Source of the DNA: Mucilaginibacter sp. SG564 | GTDB lineage: Bacteria; Bacteroidota; Bacteroidia; Sphingobacteriales; Sphingobacteriaceae | Reading direction: 5' to 3' | Assembly (NCBI RefSeq): GCF_013149275.1 | Contig: NZ_JABGNA010000007.1 | Span: 128,448-192,447, forward strand | DNA length: 64,000 bases | Part shown: positions 50,849 to 59,504 of the stretch, piece after piece | Layout of the letters: every line of letters begins with the position of its first letter | Numbering within the stretch: position 1 is the stretch's first letter | The notes under the pieces: model-generated | Seen by the model: only the letters and a program-made list of their open reading frames with translations | Database searches by the model: none | What the model was told of the DNA's origin: nothing | Program-made: the position numbers and the translations under genes

Positions 50849-52117
50849 GTGATTGCCCCAATTAAAAATCTTCCCCTGTTTAAACAAAAGGCCTTGCAAT
50901 GGGCCTCGTCATTTGATGCGGTTTGCTACCTGGAATCCAACGGTTTTAATGATCCTTACAGCAAATTTGATACACTAATAGCTATTGGGACAAAAGACGA
51001 AGTGACCACACATGCCGGGCACGCTTTTGATCAACTGGAAACCTTTCGCCAAAATAACCCAGGCTGGATAACCGGATTCTTCGGTTATGATTTAAAGAAT
51101 GAAACAGAGCGCTTATTGTCGGCTAACCCGGATGGATTAGAATTCCCTGATCTTTATTTTTTCGCGCCCTTACATCTTATTATCATTAAGGATGGCAAAA
51201 CAGAGATCATCAGCGATGAGTCTGAACAGATTTTTAAGCTGATTGATCAACAGGAATTGATCATGTATACTGAACAACTAGCTATAGTGTTAAAATCCCG
51301 CTTTAGCAGGCAAGAATATATTGATGCCGTAAAGGGTATCCAGGAGCACATCAGCCGTGGTGATATTTATGTAACCAATTTTTGCCAGGAGTTTTTTGCT
51401 GAATATGCACAGATAGATCCACTGGGTATATTTATACAGCTTAACGAGGTTTCGCCAAATCCGTTCAGCACCTTTTTCAAGTGGAAAGACAACTATATAT
51501 TGGGCGCATCGCCAGAGCGTTTCCTGGCCAAACGTGGCAATAAATTAATATCACAACCTATAAAAGGTACCGCCAAACGCCACATAGATGTGCAGGTTGA
51601 CGAACAGATCAAACAACAACTACGCAACCACCCCAAAGAACTCCAGGAAAACGTGATGATAGTTGACCTGGTGCGGAACGATCTGACCCGATCTGCCAAA
51701 CAGGGCACCGTTAAAACCGAAGAGCTATTTGGTATACATAGTTTTGAATATGTGCATCAAATGATATCAACCGTGGTATGCGAGCTTCAGGAGGGCTTAT
51801 CGGCCATACAAGCTATCAAAAACACTTTTCCTATGGGTAGCATGACCGGCGCTCCTAAGATAAGCGCCATGCAACTCATGGAGCAATATGAGCGCAGTAA
51901 AAGGGGGGTATACTCAGGAGCTATCGGTTATTTAAGTCCGGATAATGATTTTGATCTGAATGTGGTTATTCGTACGCTCTTGTACAATTCGGCAAACCAA
52001 TACCTATCGTTCCATGCCGGTAGCGCGATCACTTACCATGCCGATCCGGAAAAAGAATATGAGGAATGCCTGCTCAAAGCACAGGCGGTAATGGAAGTTC
52101 TGGGAGTGACGAGGTAA
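50849..52117 (+). CDS. pabB: Aminodeoxychorismate synthase component I
   Basis: A chorismate-binding enzyme of 422 residues from the GTG start (432 from the ATG at 50819). It makes 4-amino-4-deoxychorismate for folate. The motif PIKGTAKRH carries the lysine that separates PabB from anthranilate synthase TrpE, which has alanine there (PIAGT). DLVRNDL, GSMTGAPKISAMQ, and the C-terminal GAIGYLSPDNDFDLNVVIRT and FHAGSAITYHADPEKEYEE complete the family blocks. The first ATG falls in the purA terminator, so I favour GTG. Its amidotransferase subunit is not in the window. Confidence 0.88.
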   Translation: MIAPIKNLPLFKQKALQWASSFDAVCYLESNGFNDPYSKFDTLIAIGTKDEVTTHAGHAFDQLETFRQNNPGWITGFFGYDLKNETERLLSANPDGLEFPDLYFFAPLHLIIIKDGKTEIISDESEQIFKLIDQQELIMYTEQLAIVLKSRFSRQEYIDAVKGIQEHISRGDIYVTNFCQEFFAEYAQIDPLGIFIQLNEVSPNPFSTFFKWKDNYILGASPERFLAKRGNKLISQPIKGTAKRHIDVQVDEQIKQQLRNHPKELQENVMIVDLVRNDLTRSAKQGTVKTEELFGIHSFEYVHQMISTVVCELQEGLSAIQAIKNTFPMGSMTGAPKISAMQLMEQYERSKRGVYSGAIGYLSPDNDFDLNVVIRTLLYNSANQYLSFHAGSAITYHADPEKEYEECLLKAQAVMEVLGVTR

Positions 52118-52132
52118 GATAATGTCCATCTT

Positions 52133-52282
52133 CACGTCATTGCGAGGAACGAAGACAACAGACCGGAGTTCATTAATACTAATAAAAACAAACACAACAT
52201 TAATAATCTCTATGCTATACAGAGTGGATATGTATAATTTACCTGCTTGTGTAGGGATTGCTTCGTTCCTCGCAATGACGCG
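52133..52282. repeat. CGTCATTGCGAGG-type palindromic repeat (copy 3)
   Basis: Outer arms CACGTCATTGCGAGGAACG and CGTTCCTCGCAATGACGCG are nearly perfect complements, but about 110 bp of unrelated sequence separates them, more than in the other copies. It sits between convergent genes. Confidence 0.82.
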
Positions 52283-52303
52283 TTTATTTTATTAAGTCCC
52301 AGG

Positions 52304-53029
52304 CTATATAGTTATCTTATCCCCCATCCTCACTTTAATATCAGACCCTGCTGCAAAAAATACCGACACAGGCTCTTTTTTCAGATAAGGTTCAAAGGCC
52401 TCCCCATAAAGTCCGGCAACTTCTGCCTCAAACACGTGATCTTTAACCGAACCGGTTTGCCAGGAGATATGCTCAACCTGGTATTCCATTGTGCTGAAAT
52501 CGGATAATTTATTGTAACCCCAGTAATGTTCCAGGATAAATTCTTCGGCGCTGCCGGGTGCAATATCCACTAATTGATTATTCGCAGTGGCGCCCAATTT
52601 GTTCCACTTGCCTTTGAATTTCCATTCATATAAAAACTCCGTATGTCCATCCCCGGTAAGAACAATTGAACTTCGCATGGGCATCGCGCTGTAATGCTCT
52701 TTATATAGGTTATTGGCAATAAGGGCTATCATATTTTTGGGTACTATCTCGCTTACAAAAACAGCACCGCGCTTCCATTCACTCCCGTTATAATACCTTA
52801 CATAAAAACGCAGATTTACCTCTTCAAAATTTACATGCCCAGGCCATTTGATACCCAGCACACGCGTATTGGCAAATACAAAACCCACCATACTTACCAG
52901 TGCCTTTCCCTGCCAAAGGTCAAGTTCGGTACCAGGCGGTAAATACGCATCTAATATTTGCGGATCAACCTCGTAATTGATCATCACCAGGTTTTTCCAC
53001 TGTGCCTGTAAAAATTGACGTTTAGCCAT
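52304..53029 (-). CDS. DUF2071 (YqjF-like) family protein
   Basis: A 241-residue soluble protein of the DUF2071/YqjF family. Family blocks seen are LQAQWKNLVMINYEVDPQIL (residues about 7-26), LPPGTELDLWQGKALVSMVGF split as LPPGTELD and KALVSMVGF, the segment VNLRFYVRY and GVFFLAA-like SVFFAAGSDI near the end. It folds like acetoacetate decarboxylases; the reaction is unknown. A start 7 codons upstream is possible, but MAKRQFLQ is the usual N-terminus. On the minus strand TACATTCG, one mismatch from a -7 box, is 4 bases before this ATG. Confidence 0.85.
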   Translation of the reverse strand: MAKRQFLQAQWKNLVMINYEVDPQILDAYLPPGTELDLWQGKALVSMVGFVFANTRVLGIKWPGHVNFEEVNLRFYVRYYNGSEWKRGAVFVSEIVPKNMIALIANNLYKEHYSAMPMRSSIVLTGDGHTEFLYEWKFKGKWNKLGATANNQLVDIAPGSAEEFILEHYWGYNKLSDFSTMEYQVEHISWQTGSVKDHVFEAEVAGLYGEAFEPYLKKEPVSVFFAAGSDIKVRMGDKITI

Positions 53030-53067
53030 GTTGCGAATGTAAAATGCCAATACAACCGAAGAGTAGT

Positions 53068-53106
53068 ATAATAAAAGGTCCCATTGAAAATGAGACCTTT
53101 TATTAT
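53068..53106 (-). terminator. Terminator after the M48 peptidase gene
   Basis: ATAATAAAAGGTC and GACCTTTTATTAT pair perfectly across a 13-nt loop, 6 bp past the stop codon of the leftward peptidase gene. A/T flanks on both sides allow bidirectional action. Confidence 0.78.
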
Positions 53107-53111
53107 TTGCA

Positions 53112-53912
53112 TTATTTTTTATAATATTTCATGGCCTCAGGTATAAGGCGCTGGATATTAGCTATACGTGTAGCATCAGAAGGGTGTGTACTGAGCAACT
53201 CTGGTGGAGCGCCACCTTTATTCTGAGCAGCCATACGCTGCCAAAAACCTACAGCTTCATGCGGATCATATCCTGCCATGGCCATAAAGGTAAGTCCTAA
53301 TCGGTCGGCTTCTGATTCCTGATCACGGGAATATTTTAATAAAACAACCTGCGTACCGACACCATACGCCTGGCTAAAAAGCCCCTGCATTACCTGCGAC
53401 TGTTTGGCTACAGCTATACCGGCCAATGAACCGCCAAACTGGGCCAGGGTTTGCTGGGATATACGTTCGGCAGAGTGCCTGGCTATCGCATGACCAATCT
53501 CATGCCCCATTACAACGGCCAGATATGCATCAGTATTAGCAACAGGTAATAAACCGCTATATACGGCTACTTTACCACCCGGCATACACCAGGCATTTAC
53601 CTCGCTGCTTTGTATGAGGTTAAACTCCCACTGAAAGTTATATTGATTGGCATAACCATTCTGTTGCAGGTATTGCTCAATGGAAGCAGCCAGATTGCTG
53701 CCAATCCGTTTAACCCGCTGAGCATCGGCACCACTGCCAACAACCTTGGTTTTAGGATCTGTTAATAATTGTTTGTAGCTGGCTGCCGCCGATTGGTTTA
53801 CTTCGGCATCGCCTACCAGGCTTAGCTGCCGGCGACCGGTTAACGGCACTGTTGAACAGGAATTCAATGCAATGATAAATATCAGAGCAAGGGCAGGTCT
53901 GAATTTTTTCAT
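53112..53912 (-). CDS. M48-family metallopeptidase lipoprotein
   Basis: A 266-residue peptidase with a lipoprotein signal (IALNSC, C19). The zinc motif is H137-E138-I-G-H141, with the third ligand in QESEADRLGL near 185. WCMPGGKVAVYSGLL precedes the site, as in BepA/LoiP/Oma1-like proteins, which degrade or assist outer-membrane proteins. It is membrane-anchored and faces the periplasm. Its gene begins 5 bp after plsY in the same leftward operon. Function in envelope quality control is by family. Confidence 0.92.
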   Translation of the reverse strand: MKKFRPALALIFIIALNSCSTVPLTGRRQLSLVGDAEVNQSAAASYKQLLTDPKTKVVGSGADAQRVKRIGSNLAASIEQYLQQNGYANQYNFQWEFNLIQSSEVNAWCMPGGKVAVYSGLLPVANTDAYLAVVMGHEIGHAIARHSAERISQQTLAQFGGSLAGIAVAKQSQVMQGLFSQAYGVGTQVVLLKYSRDQESEADRLGLTFMAMAGYDPHEAVGFWQRMAAQNKGGAPPELLSTHPSDATRIANIQRLIPEAMKYYKK

Positions 53913-53917
53913 GATGA

Positions 53918-54565
53918 TCAGGTAGTTTTCTTCTTTAAAAAATTAACTTTCGACTCTGTGCCTTTTAATAAGCGTTCGATATTTTTCTGGTGCGTTACCA
54001 ATATGAGCAAGCATATGCACATACCATAAATAACTACCGACCGGATTGACGTTGGAAAAATAAACGAAACTCCGATAGGATATGTAAACGCAGCGGCAAT
54101 AGAGCTAAGCGAAACATACCTGGTAGTTAACAACACTATCACAAATACCAAAACACATAATAAAGCGGCATGTAAATGAATAGCCAAAATCATTCCAAAT
54201 AAGGTAGCTACACCTTTACCACCTCGAAAACCCGCAAAAATCGGGAACAGATGGCCCATTACCGCGGCTATGCCCAAAGCAAGCGCGTAATTGGTATAAG
54301 CTATAGAGTTAGACGGACCGGTGGTTGATACCCCAATAAAGTAGGCCAGGTTAGTTGCTGTCCATCCTTTTAAAATATCCAGCAGCATTACAGGTATACC
54401 GGCCTTTTTACCCAACACCCTGAAAGTATTGGTTGCACCGGCGTTTCCGCTGCCATACTCACGAACATCAATATCATAAAAAGCCAGCCCTATCCAAACG
54501 GCTGTAGGTATAGACCCGCAGAGATAAGCCAGAATGAGCGCTGAAACTGAATAAACGGTTATCAT
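53918..54565 (-). CDS. plsY: Glycerol-3-phosphate acyltransferase PlsY
   Basis: A 215-residue inner-membrane enzyme with five predicted transmembrane segments that transfers the acyl group from acyl-phosphate to glycerol-3-phosphate, the first step of phospholipid synthesis. The three PlsY motifs are visible: YLCGSIPTAVWIGL near residue 15, YGSGNAGATNTFRVLGKKAG near 36 (split as YGSGNAGATN and RVLGKKAG), and PIFAGFRGGKGVATLFG near 107. Followed by the M48 peptidase gene after 5 bp. A near-consensus -7 box (TAATATTG on the minus strand) is 7 bases before the ATG. Confidence 0.95.
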   Translation of the reverse strand: MITVYSVSALILAYLCGSIPTAVWIGLAFYDIDVREYGSGNAGATNTFRVLGKKAGIPVMLLDILKGWTATNLAYFIGVSTTGPSNSIAYTNYALALGIAAVMGHLFPIFAGFRGGKGVATLFGMILAIHLHAALLCVLVFVIVLLTTRYVSLSSIAAAFTYPIGVSFIFPTSIRSVVIYGMCICLLILVTHQKNIERLLKGTESKVNFLKKKTT

Positions 54566-54670
54566 TTCCCTGCAATATTACGAAATTGATACGGTACTAA
54601 ATTTTTTATCATCATTTAAACGCTTAACGTTAAACCCTAAATTGCGAATACTGATTTCTAAATGCGAAAA

Positions 54671-55513
54671 TCAGATAGCTTTAAGACTCAGGTCAAGACT
54701 TTTAATGGAGTGAGTTAGGGCTCCTACCGATATATAATCAACCCCGCACTCTGCATAACCACGTATATTATCAATGGTTATCCCACCCGATGCTTCGGTA
54801 ATAAAACGGCCCTGAATAATATTAACAGCTTGCTTTAGGTTGGCAAAGTTAAAGTTATCTAACAAAATACGGTTTACATGGCCCGTTTGTAAAACCTGAC
54901 CAAGCTCATCCAGATTACGCACTTCTATTTCAATAGCCAGTTTTTTGTTGTTGTCGATAAGGTATTGATTGGCCCTTTCAATGGCTTGTCTTATACCTCC
55001 GGCATAATCAACGTGATTATCTTTGATCAGGATCATATCATACAAACCAAAACGGTGGTTAACACCGCCCCCGATCCGTACCGCCCACTTTTCAAGATAG
55101 CGCAGGCCTGGGGTCGTTTTACGGGTATCCAGTACTTTGGTATTGGTATCTTTTAACAGGTCAACTATCTGCCGTGTTTTAGTGGCGATGCCCGACATGC
55201 GCTGCATACAGTTCAATACCAAACGTTCGGCTTTTAAAATACTTTGCGAATTGCCTTCTACCTCAAAAGCCACGTCCTGGGGTTTTATAGCAGCCCCATC
55301 ATTCAAAAACACATTTACTTTCAGGTCGGCATCAACTATTTTAAAAATCTCCAGTGCCAGTTCAACTCCGGCCAGTATGCCTTCGTCTTTCACCAAAAGT
55401 TTTGCTTTACCGGTGCTATCGGCAGGTATGGTTGATAAAGAAGTATGGTCGCCATCACCAACATCTTCCTTTAAAGCTTCAATTATAAAATGGTGTATTA
55501 GTTCCTTATCCAA
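54671..55513 (-). CDS. nadC: Nicotinate-nucleotide pyrophosphorylase (carboxylating)
   Basis: A 280-residue enzyme that converts quinolinate and PRPP to nicotinate mononucleotide. Motifs are EDVGDGDHTS at residue 15, NCMQRMSGIATKTR near 101, LDTRKTTPGLRYLEKWAV near 130, GGGVNHRFGLYDMILIKDNH near 148 and the C-terminal EASGGITIDNIRGYAECGVD. The start codon appears to be TTG, because no in-frame ATG lies between it and an upstream stop. A TACTTTTG -7 box on the minus strand (55533-55540) gives about 19 bases before it. Confidence 0.93.
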   Translation of the reverse strand: MDKELIHHFIIEALKEDVGDGDHTSLSTIPADSTGKAKLLVKDEGILAGVELALEIFKIVDADLKVNVFLNDGAAIKPQDVAFEVEGNSQSILKAERLVLNCMQRMSGIATKTRQIVDLLKDTNTKVLDTRKTTPGLRYLEKWAVRIGGGVNHRFGLYDMILIKDNHVDYAGGIRQAIERANQYLIDNNKKLAIEIEVRNLDELGQVLQTGHVNRILLDNFNFANLKQAVNIIQGRFITEASGGITIDNIRGYAECGVDYISVGALTHSIKSLDLSLKAI

Positions 55514-55532
55514 GAGTATTCAATTTAAACCT

Positions 55533-55540
55533 CAAAAGTA
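55533..55540 (-). promoter_or_regulatory. -7 box for nadC
   Basis: TACTTTTG on the minus strand matches TAnnTTTG and is 19 bases before the nadC TTG start. Confidence 0.5.
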
Positions 55541-55565
55541 ACAACATTTTGCAGATTTTTTTGAT

Positions 55566-55638
55566 GTCCATGGTCGATGGTCTATAGTCCATAGTAAATA
55601 ATGTTTATTGTTCATGAGTTAACCATGGACAATCGACT
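55566..55638. repeat. Word-type inverted repeat, TCCATGGTCGATGG dialect
   Basis: The left arm stutters GTCCATGGTCGATGGTC then TATAGTCCATAG; the right arm has TTCATGAGTTAACCATGGAC then AATCGAC. Words resemble those upstream of mnmD (GGTTCATAG/CTATGAACC). It lies between the DUF4783 and nadC genes. Confidence 0.65.
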
Positions 55639-55643
55639 AAAAA

Positions 55644-56039
55644 TCACTTCACCTTCTCATTCTCAATCCGGAGTTCAATGATTGACATTTTGCCACCTAC
55701 ATCCTTCAGGGTAAAGGCAACCCGGTACAAGCCGGTATCGGTAGTTAAAATAAATACCCCAAAACGATAATTAGCGCTTGAGTTTACTTTATGCAGTAAT
55801 TTGATGCTTTTGGGTTTATTTTTGGAGAAAAATTTATCCAGTATTAGGGTAGCTTGCGCCTGGGAGTAAATATTCTCCTCGGCCATTAATGTGATTTCAA
55901 CGCTGGAGGCAAATGATTTAGCCAATTCCCTGGTATTACCCAACTTTAAAAGGTTGGCTACATCATCTATCGGATCGGCTGGTGTAAAGCCAGGCAAAAG
56001 AAACAGCATAATAAACGAGGACAGACAAACCAGCTTCAT
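55644..56039 (-). CDS. DUF4783 family exported protein
   Basis: A 131-residue small exported protein (signal VCLSSFIMLFLLPGFTPA) with a NTF2-like DUF4783 fold: DPIDDVANLLKLGNTRELAK at the start of the mature part, ASSVEITLMAEENIYSQAQA in the middle, then LILDKFFSKNKPKSIKLLH. The family is restricted to Bacteroidota; function unknown. The open frame begins 18 codons earlier, but the methionine at 56039 starts a normal signal peptide. Upstream gene nadC is further right-to-left downstream, separated by a word-type inverted repeat. Confidence 0.87.
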   Translation of the reverse strand: MKLVCLSSFIMLFLLPGFTPADPIDDVANLLKLGNTRELAKSFASSVEITLMAEENIYSQAQATLILDKFFSKNKPKSIKLLHKVNSSANYRFGVFILTTDTGLYRVAFTLKDVGGKMSIIELRIENEKVK

Positions 56040-56215
56040 ATAATTATTTAATAAACAGAATTTTAAACAATACGGATTATTAATTAGAATCAACGGGGCT
56101 ATTGACCTTCAAATAAGATATAACTGTTTTTACAGACAATTATTATCAAATCATGAATAGTATATTCCGTAAACCGAAATTAAAAAAATAATCATATAAA
56201 GTACAGCGTTGCCTT

Positions 56216-56223
56216 TATATTTG
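56216..56223 (+). promoter_or_regulatory. -7 box abutting the gpmI start
   Basis: TATATTTG matches TAnnTTTG; only 4 bases separate it from the GTG start codon of gpmI, so the mRNA would be leaderless. Confidence 0.5.
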
Positions 56224-56227
56224 CGAT

Positions 56228-57751
56228 GTGGAAAATCAAAAAAAACTCGCATTAATTATTCTTGATGGCTGGGGTTATGGCCGTAACGACCAGTCGAACG
56301 CTATACTTGCCGCAAACACTCCTTTTGTTGATAGTTTGCTGCAGCAATATCCAAATTCAAAACTCGAAGCATCCGGAACCGCTGTAGGTTTACCCGCAGG
56401 GCAAATGGGCAACTCAGAAGTTGGGCACATGAACCTGGGCGCTGGTCGCATAGTTTACCAGGAGTTGGGGCGCATACATAAAGCGGTTGACGATAATGAA
56501 CTGCCAACCATCCCGGTACTGAAAGATGCTTTTGAATATGCCAAACAAAACAACCGCGATGTACATTTCATCGGCCTGGTTTCTGATGGTGGGGTTCACT
56601 CCCATATCAGGCATGTAAAAGGTTTGTGCGATGCCGCGAAGCAATTGGATGTTAAAAATGTATACATCCATGCTTTTTTAGATGGCCGCGATACTGATCC
56701 TAAATCGGGATTAGGCTTTGTTACCGATCTGGAGCAATATATCGATGGATCTGATGCAAAGATTGCATCTGCTATTGGCAGGTATTATGCCATGGACCGC
56801 GATAATCGTTGGGAAAGGGTAAAACTGGCCTATGACCTGCTGGTTAACGGCGAGGGAGAAGCAACCCAGCACATTACAGACCTGATCAAAAAATCATACG
56901 AAGAAGGTGTAACCGATGAATTTATAAAACCAATTGTACGTGTTGATGCCGATGGCAAACCATTGGCCGTTATAAAAGAGGGTGATGTGGTGATCTGCTT
57001 CAATTTCCGTACAGACAGGGGTCGCGAGATCAGTATAGCATTAACGCAGAAATCGTTCCCAGAATATAATCTGCACCCGCTGGCTATCCGTTATATCACT
57101 ATGACCCCGTACGACGAAACCTTTAAGAACGTACAGGTGGTGTTTAACAAAGAGGACCTGACCAAAACCCTGGGCGAGATTTTGCAAAATGCAGGCAAAA
57201 CACAGATCAGGATAGCCGAAACGGAGAAATATCCGCACGTAACCTTCTTCTTTTCTGGCGGTCGCGAAAAAGAATTTGATAACGAAAAGCGCTTACTGGC
57301 CCCATCGCCAAAGGTAGCCACTTATGATCTGCAGCCCGAAATGAACGCCGCAGGTATCCGTGACGCTATCATTCCTGAACTGGAAAGCGGCTGGCCCGAT
57401 TTTGTTTGTCTTAATTTTGCCAATACCGATATGGTGGGCCATACCGGTGTTTTCAGCGCTGTGGTTAAAGCCGCCGAAACCGCCGATGCCTGCACCAAAG
57501 CGGTGGTTGAAGCAGGTTTGGCCAATGGCTATTCCTTCATCATCCTGGCCGATCATGGCAATGCCGATTATATGATCAACGAAGATGGTTCGCCAAATAC
57601 AGCGCATACCACCAACCTGGTGCCTTGTATTATTATTGATAAAGATGTAAAACAGGTAAAGGATGGTAAACTTGGCGATGTTGCCCCTACCATTTTAAGT
57701 ATACTGGGCGTAGCTATCCCTGCGGAAATGACCGGGAATGTATTGGTATAA
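56228..57751 (+). CDS. gpmI: 2,3-bisphosphoglycerate-independent phosphoglycerate mutase
   Basis: A 507-residue manganese enzyme of glycolysis. The metal site begins with D13 in LIILDGWGYG; the phosphorylated serine is S63 in GNSEVGHMNLGAG. GRYYAMDRDNRWERV, FNFRTDRGREIS, the segment ADHGNADYMI near 437 and TAHTTNLVPCI near 459 are signature blocks. The start codon is GTG: an ATG two bases upstream is out of frame, and the protein must begin here to keep the conserved N-terminus. It overlaps the next gene by 14 bp. Confidence 0.95.
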   Translation: MENQKKLALIILDGWGYGRNDQSNAILAANTPFVDSLLQQYPNSKLEASGTAVGLPAGQMGNSEVGHMNLGAGRIVYQELGRIHKAVDDNELPTIPVLKDAFEYAKQNNRDVHFIGLVSDGGVHSHIRHVKGLCDAAKQLDVKNVYIHAFLDGRDTDPKSGLGFVTDLEQYIDGSDAKIASAIGRYYAMDRDNRWERVKLAYDLLVNGEGEATQHITDLIKKSYEEGVTDEFIKPIVRVDADGKPLAVIKEGDVVICFNFRTDRGREISIALTQKSFPEYNLHPLAIRYITMTPYDETFKNVQVVFNKEDLTKTLGEILQNAGKTQIRIAETEKYPHVTFFFSGGREKEFDNEKRLLAPSPKVATYDLQPEMNAAGIRDAIIPELESGWPDFVCLNFANTDMVGHTGVFSAVVKAAETADACTKAVVEAGLANGYSFIILADHGNADYMINEDGSPNTAHTTNLVPCIIIDKDVKQVKDGKLGDVAPTILSILGVAIPAEMTGNVLV

Positions 57752-58298
57752 ATTGAAATCATTACCCATAACCGCCTTTTTGGGCGGTATACTGCTTATA
57801 TCCGGCTTGCCATCATGCAGGCCGGATATCAAGCAAAGCGGCGCTGTACTCAAATACGTCGATATAAGCGGCTTTTTCAAAACCGACACGGCAAAGCTCA
57901 CCAAACTAAATCCGCTGGTTAATAAAACCGTAACCCATAACGGTGTAACAGAAAATAAAACTGTACATATTACCAATTGGGGACAGGAGTTAAACCTGTT
58001 CATCCAATCAGATATTAACCGGCCAGCCTGGAAAAACAGCTACAAGGTTCAAACCACCGATAGTTTGATCGTATATCAGGCCAAATACCCCGATCTGCGT
58101 ACTACCCGCATCGTGATCAGAAAAAATGGTGCTCAAATAAAATGGGTGCTCATTTTTAATCATACCAAAAACCTGCTGTATGAAACCCGCGAAAAATTAA
58201 GCTATTTCCCAGATTCGGCCTATCTGATTGAAAAATGGCAGCAAGTGCGGTTAATGGGCCGTAACAATTATCGTATTGAAGGGGTTTTGGTTAAGTAG
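57738..58298 (+). CDS. Uncharacterised lipoprotein coupled to gpmI
   Basis: A 186-residue protein with a lipoprotein signal (FLGGILLISGLPSC, C27, then RPDIK). The mature part is beta-rich with several charged strands: DISGFFKTDTAKLTKLNP, a segment LFIQSDINRPAWKNSYKV, TRIVIRKNGAQIKWV and LSYFPDSAYLIEKWQQVR. I do not recognise a domain with a known role; similar proteins appear next to other genes in Sphingobacteria, by memory. The 14-bp overlap with gpmI implies translational coupling, though the functional reason is not clear. Confidence 0.75.
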   Translation: MYWYKLKSLPITAFLGGILLISGLPSCRPDIKQSGAVLKYVDISGFFKTDTAKLTKLNPLVNKTVTHNGVTENKTVHITNWGQELNLFIQSDINRPAWKNSYKVQTTDSLIVYQAKYPDLRTTRIVIRKNGAQIKWVLIFNHTKNLLYETREKLSYFPDSAYLIEKWQQVRLMGRNNYRIEGVLVK

Positions 58299-58490
58299 GA
58301 CTATTGGATTTTGGGACTATTAGATTTTAGGAGTGTTAGATGGGGGAATAAAAATGTAAAACTAAATTTGTTCTATTCCCAATGAAATCTTGGGGGCTTT
58401 CTCCTTTGTCTCAAAAGTCCAAAAATTCTATAGTCTAGAGATCTTTGATCCTCTGTCTAAAAATCCAATAATCCAAGAAATCTAAAAATC
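58296..58490. repeat. Word-type inverted repeat, GGACTATTGGATTTT dialect
   Basis: Left arm GGACTATTGGATTTTGGGAC then TATTAGATTTTAGG; right arm near the end CTAAAAATCCAATAATCCAA then GAAATCTAAAAATC. About 110 bp separate them. It lies between convergent genes (57738 lipoprotein and TPR protein). Confidence 0.65.
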
Positions 58491-58494
58491 CCCC

Positions 58495-59136
58495 TTAATG
58501 GCGGGCTACTGCAGGGCTAACAGCCTGTGAAAGTTTATCTTTTGACTGATCGATCAGATTGGCAATATCCATTCTTCCGGGGTTATCGTTCAGCACTTTT
58601 TCAAGATCGGTTATGGATGCTTTAAGGGAATTTATACCCCTTGCCCTATCGTAGAAATGTGAGTTATTCTGTAGTTTAAATAATCCGTAATCACGGTAAG
58701 CAAGTCCCCTGTTCTGGTAGAATTTACTATCATTTGGGTCGCTGCTGATAGATATGGCCTTGGTCAGGTCAACAATTGCCCCTAACAGGTATAATTCCTT
58801 ATCCGCAGGCGACGTTTGGTTATCTTTCCCCAGGTAGCTTTTTGCCCTGGCCCGGTAATAATAGGCCGAAGCATCCGCAGGTTTTATGGCAATAACACGG
58901 GTATAAGCAGCTATTGATTTTTTATAATTATCGCTATGGTAATAAGAGTAGCCCAACATCCACAGCGCGTTGGCGTTGGTTGAATCTGTGATACAGGCCT
59001 TCTCCAAGTGAGATACCGCCGATCTGAAATCGCCATCCATCAAGGCCTGCTGTCCCATTTTTACATAGGCACTTTGTGCCACTGCTGTTTCGAGCGAGGA
59101 CATAATCAGAAAAGATACAATGACCGATAACTTCAT
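58495..59136 (-). CDS. Exported tetratricopeptide-repeat protein
   Basis: A 213-residue protein with a cleavable signal (LSVIVSFLIMSSLETAVAQ) and four TPR-like units between residues about 22 and 190, for example KMGQQALMDGDFRSAVSHLE, ALWMLGYSYYHSDNYKKSIA and YYYRARAKSYLGK. TPR proteins scaffold other proteins; the partner is not known. Periplasmic by signal. Single gene, divergent from lon across about 370 bp. Confidence 0.82.
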   Translation of the reverse strand: MKLSVIVSFLIMSSLETAVAQSAYVKMGQQALMDGDFRSAVSHLEKACITDSTNANALWMLGYSYYHSDNYKKSIAAYTRVIAIKPADASAYYYRARAKSYLGKDNQTSPADKELYLLGAIVDLTKAISISSDPNDSKFYQNRGLAYRDYGLFKLQNNSHFYDRARGINSLKASITDLEKVLNDNPGRMDIANLIDQSKDKLSQAVSPAVARH

Positions 59137-59382
59137 TTAGCTATTAATAGTGAAACAGAAACGGTATAACAATAACTACCATTACATCGAATTATTATGC
59201 CAAACGGTACTTTTCTTTAAAAAAATATCGTTTTCAAAAAAATTCCAGAAGGCTATAGTATGACTTTTTTTCATATTTATCAATAATTTCTCATTTAATT
59301 GATTAACTTATAAGTCACTTGTAATAAACAAACGGGCAAACCAATATACTGCCATATTGCTTGTTAAGCATTATAACCATAT

Positions 59383-59401
59383 CTTGGCACAGCTCTTGAA
59401 A
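59383..59401 (+). promoter_or_regulatory. Possible sigma-54-type promoter upstream of lon
   Basis: CTTGGCACAGCTCTTGAAA resembles the -24/-12 pattern (TGGCAC-N5-TTGCA) with the GG kept and the -12 element reading TTGAA. It is about 104 bp before the lon start. The rest of the 59137-59504 gap is AT-rich without other recognised sites. Based on sequence resemblance only. Confidence 0.3.
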
Positions 59402-59504
59402 CATAGGTTACAACAAGTAACAACCGTGGTTTTACCTGTATTTTACAGCCTCATAGTAATGCAGGCTGACAACATGACGGTTTTATCTATATAATATATA
59501 ATTA

